DNA from: Lysobacter helvus | GTDB lineage: Bacteria; Pseudomonadota; Gammaproteobacteria; Xanthomonadales; Xanthomonadaceae | Reading direction: 5' to 3' | Length of the DNA: 64,000 nucleotides | NCBI RefSeq assembly: GCF_018406645.1 | Contig: NZ_AP024546.1 | Span: 434,001-498,000 of the forward strand | Shown: positions 61,442-64,000 of the stretch, piece by piece | Layout of the letters: each line of letters starts with the position of its first letter | Position numbering within the stretch: the first letter of the stretch is position 1 | Made by a program: the position numbers and the translations under genes | The notes under the pieces: generated by a model | Told to the model about the DNA's origin: nothing | Database searches by the model: none | What the model saw: only the letters and a program-made list of their open reading frames with translations

Positions 61442-61879
61442 TTACTCCCCGACCTTGCCGCCGGCCGCTTCGATCGCGGCCTTGGCGCCGGCCGTGGCGA
61501 GCACGCCCTGCAGGACGAACTTCTTGGTGACTTCGCCCTTCTTCACGATCTTGACCTGCTTGGCCGCGTTCGGGATGAGCTTGGCGGCGCGCAGCGCGGC
61601 GATGTCGATCGTGCCGGCGTCCAGCTTGTCCAGCTGGTACAGCAGCACTTCGGCCGTGTCCTTGAGCAGCTTCGAACGGAAGCCGATCTTCGGCAGGCGA
61701 CGCTGCATGGGCATCTGGCCGCCTTCGAAGCCGGCCTTGATCTTGCCCTTGCCGCTACGTGCGAAGGAGCCCTTGTGGCCGCGACCCGCGGTCTTGCCGA
61801 GGCCCGAACCGATGCCGCGACCGACGCGGGTGCGTTCCTGGCGGGCGCCGTCTGCGGGCTTGAGGGTATTCATACGCAT
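61442..61879 (-). CDS. rplO: 50S ribosomal protein L15 (uL15)
   Basis: 145 aa. Glycine-rich basic start (RVGRGIGSGLGKTAGRGHKGSFARSGKG) typical of L15, then 'GFEGGQMPMQRRLPKIGF' and a C-terminal globular part with 'VLATAGAKAAIEAAGGKV'. 7 bases before secY in the operon, 4 bases after rpmD. Confidence 0.97.
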   Translation of the reverse strand: MRMNTLKPADGARQERTRVGRGIGSGLGKTAGRGHKGSFARSGKGKIKAGFEGGQMPMQRRLPKIGFRSKLLKDTAEVLLYQLDKLDAGTIDIAALRAAKLIPNAAKQVKIVKKGEVTKKFVLQGVLATAGAKAAIEAAGGKVGE

Positions 61880-61883
61880 TGGA

Positions 61884-62084
61884 TCAGTCCTCCACGCGGA
61901 CGAGGTAGTGCAGCTGCGTGATCAGGCCACGCACCTGCGGGCTGTCCTTCAGCTCGCGCACGCTGTTGAGCTTGTTGAGGCCGAGCGCCTTGACCGACAG
62001 GCGATGACGCGCCTGGCAGCCACGCAGGCCCTTGACGAGGCGCACCTTGACGGTGCCGCCGGTGTTCGCCGGGGTCTTAGCCAT
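61884..62084 (-). CDS. rpmD: 50S ribosomal protein L30 (uL30)
   Basis: 66 aa, with [33 protein letters not shown], the L30 core, and '[16 protein letters not shown]' at the end. Its start overlaps the rpsE stop by 8 bases (62077-62084), a common coupling in this operon. Confidence 0.95.
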   Translation of the reverse strand: MAKTPANTGGTVKVRLVKGLRGCQARHRLSVKALGLNKLNSVRELKDSPQVRGLITQLHYLVRVED

Positions 62085-62616
62085 GGTTCAACTCCTCCAC
62101 CTTCTTGCCGCGCTTCGCCGCGATCTTGGCGGGCGAGCTCGTTTCGCTCAGGCCGCGCAGCGTGGCGCGCACCAGGTTGATCGGGTTGCGCGAGCCGACG
62201 GCCTTCGCAAGCACGTTCTTGACGCCGGCCGCTTCGAGCACGGCGCGCATCGCGCCGCCGGCGATCACGCCGGTACCTTCGGAGGCGGGCTGCATGAAGA
62301 CGCGCGCGGCGCCGTGGCCCGACTTCACGGCGTGCCACAAGGTGCCGTTGTTGAGGTCGACCTGCATGAAGCTCTTGCGCGCGTATTCCATCGACTTCTG
62401 GATCGCGACCGGCACTTCGCGCGCCTTGCCGTAACCGAAACCGACCTTGCCGTTGCCGTCGCCCACCACCGTCAAAGCGGTGAAGGTGAACTGGCGACCG
62501 CCCTTGACCGTCTTGCTGACGCGGTTGACCGCGATCAGCTTCTCGATCATGCCGTCATCGACTTCTTCGCGGTCGCGACGATCGCGGCCGCGCGATTCCC
62601 GTTGCTGTTCTGCCAT
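62077..62616 (-). CDS. rpsE: 30S ribosomal protein S5 (uS5)
   Basis: 179 aa. A basic N-terminal extension ([19 protein letters not shown]) precedes the dsRNA-binding-like domain '[45 protein letters not shown]' and the C-domain with '[40 protein letters not shown]'. Translation fidelity protein; the residues for spectinomycin contact (the KGGR loop) look normal. A 161-bp gap with three hairpins separates it from rplR. Confidence 0.97.
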   Translation of the reverse strand: MAEQQRESRGRDRRDREEVDDGMIEKLIAVNRVSKTVKGGRQFTFTALTVVGDGNGKVGFGYGKAREVPVAIQKSMEYARKSFMQVDLNNGTLWHAVKSGHGAARVFMQPASEGTGVIAGGAMRAVLEAAGVKNVLAKAVGSRNPINLVRATLRGLSETSSPAKIAAKRGKKVEELNHG

Positions 62617-62689
62617 GTTCGTATCTCGTAGTTTGGAAAGGATTTGCGGCTTGGCCGCTTATGGTTGTGGTGTGGAGCGGGTGCTGCGT

Positions 62690-62767
62690 GGCGAGGAGAA
62701 CTCCTCGCCGCGTCCTGCATCGACCCATGCAGGCGGGACGAACACGTGTGGGGCTTGCGCCCCGCAC
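62690..62767. other. three consecutive hairpins between rplR and rpsE
   Basis: In the 161-bp gap: hairpin 1, GGCGAGGAG (62690-62698) and CTCCTCGCC (62701-62709); hairpin 2, CCTGCAT (62714-62720) and ATGCAGG (62727-62733); hairpin 3, GTGTGGGGC (62746-62754) and GCCCCGCAC (62759-62767) with one G-T wobble. No T runs, no reading frame. An RNA-structured spacer of this length is unusual in an spc operon. Confidence 0.75.
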
Positions 62768-62777
62768 TTTCAATGCA

Positions 62778-63131
62778 TCAGAACTGCAGGCCGCCTTCGC
62801 GGGCCGCATCGGCGAGCGCCTTGATGCGACCGTGGTAGCGGTAGCCCGAGCGGTCGAACGCGACCTTCTCGACGCCGGCAGCCTTCGCCTTCTCGGCGAT
62901 CAGGCGACCGACCTTGGCGGCGGCGTCGCTGTTCTTGCCGTTCTTCAGGCCTTCCTTGACGTCGGACTGCACGGTCGAGGCCGAAGCCAGGACCTTGGAG
63001 CCGTCGGACGTGAAGACCTGCGCGTACAAGTGCTGGCCGGTGCGCAGCACCGACAGGCGCGGCACGCCGAGTTCGCGGATGTGGGCGCGCGTCGACTTGG
63101 CGCGGCGCAGGCGGGCGGGATTCTTGTTCAT
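62778..63131 (-). CDS. rplR: 50S ribosomal protein L18 (uL18)
   Basis: 117 aa. '[47 protein letters not shown]' pattern and the C-terminal '[28 protein letters not shown]', a textbook L18 end. Binds 5S rRNA. 29 bases after rplF. Confidence 0.97.
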   Translation of the reverse strand: MNKNPARLRRAKSTRAHIRELGVPRLSVLRTGQHLYAQVFTSDGSKVLASASTVQSDVKEGLKNGKNSDAAAKVGRLIAEKAKAAGVEKVAFDRSGYRYHGRIKALADAAREGGLQF

Positions 63132-63160
63132 GCTTTTGTTCTCCGAAAGCTGAAAGCCGA

Positions 63161-63688
63161 TTAGGCCTTCTTGGCTTCCTTGCGGATGATGTTCTCGCCG
63201 GCGTACTTCACGCCCTTGCCCTTGTACGGTTCCGGCGGGCGGAAACCGCGGATCTTGGCCGCGACTTCACCGACGCGCTGCTTGTCGGCACCCGACACGA
63301 CGATTTCCGTCTGCGTCGGCGTCGCGATCGTGATGCCTTCCGGGGCGGTGAACAGCACCGGATGCGAGAAGCCCAGCGAGAGGTTGAGGTCCTTGCCCTG
63401 CATCGCGGCACGGTAGCCGACGCCCACCAGCTCGAGCTTGCGCTCGAAGCCGGACGTGACGCCCTGGACCATGTTGGCGACGATGGCGCGGAGCGTACCG
63501 GCCAGCGGGACGAGCGACGGATCGTTCGCCGAAACCTGCGCGGTATCGTTCTCGACCTTGATGTCGATGCCGGCCGGCTTGGCGATCGACAAGGTGCCCT
63601 TCGGGCCCTTGACGCTCACGCTTTCCGGCTGGACGTTCAGTTCGATGCCCTTCGCGAGGGCGATCGGCTTCTTGGCGACACGGGACAT
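63161..63688 (-). CDS. rplF: 50S ribosomal protein L6 (uL6)
   Basis: 175 aa. [19 protein letters not shown] start, two L6 domains, and the signature '[16 protein letters not shown]' near the C-terminus, which contacts 23S rRNA helix 97. 13 bases after rpsH. Confidence 0.97.
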   Translation of the reverse strand: MSRVAKKPIALAKGIELNVQPESVSVKGPKGTLSIAKPAGIDIKVENDTAQVSANDPSLVPLAGTLRAIVANMVQGVTSGFERKLELVGVGYRAAMQGKDLNLSLGFSHPVLFTAPEGITIATPTQTEIVVSGADKQRVGEVAAKIRGFRPPEPYKGKGVKYAGENIIRKEAKKA

Positions 63689-63701
63689 TATCTGTACTCC
63701 C

Positions 63702-64000
63702 TTAAGCCACGAAGCACAGGACTTCGCCGCCGACGCCCTGCTGGCGTGCCTGCGTGTCGGTCATGATGCCCTTCGAGGTGGAGATGATCGCGACACCCAG
63801 GCCACCGAGGACCTTGGGCAGCGCGTCCTTGCCGCGGTACTGGCGCAGGCTGGACTTCGAAACGCGCTGCAGGCGTTCGATGACCGGCTTGCCCTCGTAA
63901 TACTTCAGCGCGATTTCCAGGACCGACTTGGCGCCGTCCTTGGTCACGCGCGACGACGCGATGTAGCCCTCGTCCGCGAGGACCTTGGCGATCGCGACCT
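63702..64000 (-). CDS. rpsH: 30S ribosomal protein S8 (uS8), 5' end beyond the window
   Basis: The C-terminal 99 codons of S8 are present: '[18 protein letters not shown]', '[50 protein letters not shown]' and the ending '[15 protein letters not shown]'. The start codon lies past base 64000. Binds the central 16S rRNA domain; in E. coli S8 is the autogenous repressor of the spc operon. Confidence 0.96.
   Translation of the reverse strand, partial: VAIAKVLADEGYIASSRVTKDGAKSVLEIALKYYEGKPVIERLQRVSKSSLRQYRGKDALPKVLGGLGVAIISTSKGIMTDTQARQQGVGGEVLCFVA

Overview
The window is very GC-rich bacterial chromosome, tightly packed on both strands, with gammaproteobacterial gene families. The closest match in my judgement is the Xanthomonadaceae/Lysobacteraceae, with a Lysobacter-like organism the best guess. 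Reasons: a class II (plant-type) DAHP synthase, an S46 dipeptidyl-peptidase, a bTHX-type small ribosomal protein, a HutF-type histidine pathway, a secY-rpsM junction without rpmJ, and the overall codon bias. No integrase, transposase, CRISPR array, tRNA or rRNA gene was seen. This looks like core chromosome rather than an island.

Layout. 0-16 kb: exported or enzymatic singletons (Tat-type class V aminotransferase, serine hydrolase, EF-hand protein, NPP-type phosphodiesterase, DUF4440-like proteins, RIO1-type kinase, intradiol dioxygenase, App1-type phosphatase). Two parts of histidine degradation lie here: hutU near 6 kb, and a divergent hutF/hutI pair near 13.6 kb, followed by a dipeptidase. 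16-19.6 kb: bTHX, a gltX-zur-merC run with a candidate Zur operator in front of merC, and lpxH. 19.6-26.5 kb: a minus-strand run serA, histidine phosphatase, folC, SPOR protein, purF, DUF455 protein. It resembles the classical folC-dedD-cvpA-purF order but has no cvpA. 26.6-34.8 kb: DUF3224 protein, NTF2-like lipoprotein, S46 peptidase, the tdh-kbl threonine degradation operon, a pseudouridine synthase, an OmpA-family porin. 35-46.3 kb: the methylcitrate cycle, split into prpD and an mdh-prpB-(unknown membrane protein)-prpC block, with fadH, DOPA dioxygenase, DUF1428, SleB and GST genes between; then an aspartate aminotransferase. 46.3-48.8 kb: three start/stop-overlapping envelope genes, the middle one an M48 metalloprotease. 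48.9-56.6 kb: cyclophilin, typA/bipA, DUF2127 protein, amidase, YCF48-like beta-propeller, class II DAHP synthase, dsbB.

56.7-64 kb: the 3' part of the spc operon and the alpha operon, read leftwards: rpsH (cut by the window end), rplF, rplR, rpsE, rpmD, rplO, secY, a 350-bp gap, rpsM, rpsK, rpsD, rpoA, rplQ and a terminator. Several gaps in this run carry strong inverted repeats.

No obviously new defence or mobile system was found. The most interesting signals are modest: the Zur box linking MerC to zinc, the uncharacterised protein coupled to prpB/prpC, the M48 lipoprotein trio, probable leaderless starts, the missing cvpA, an unusual S1 residue in the S46 peptidase, and the intercistronic hairpins of the ribosomal run. 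All family assignments come from reading motifs by eye; no database search was possible.
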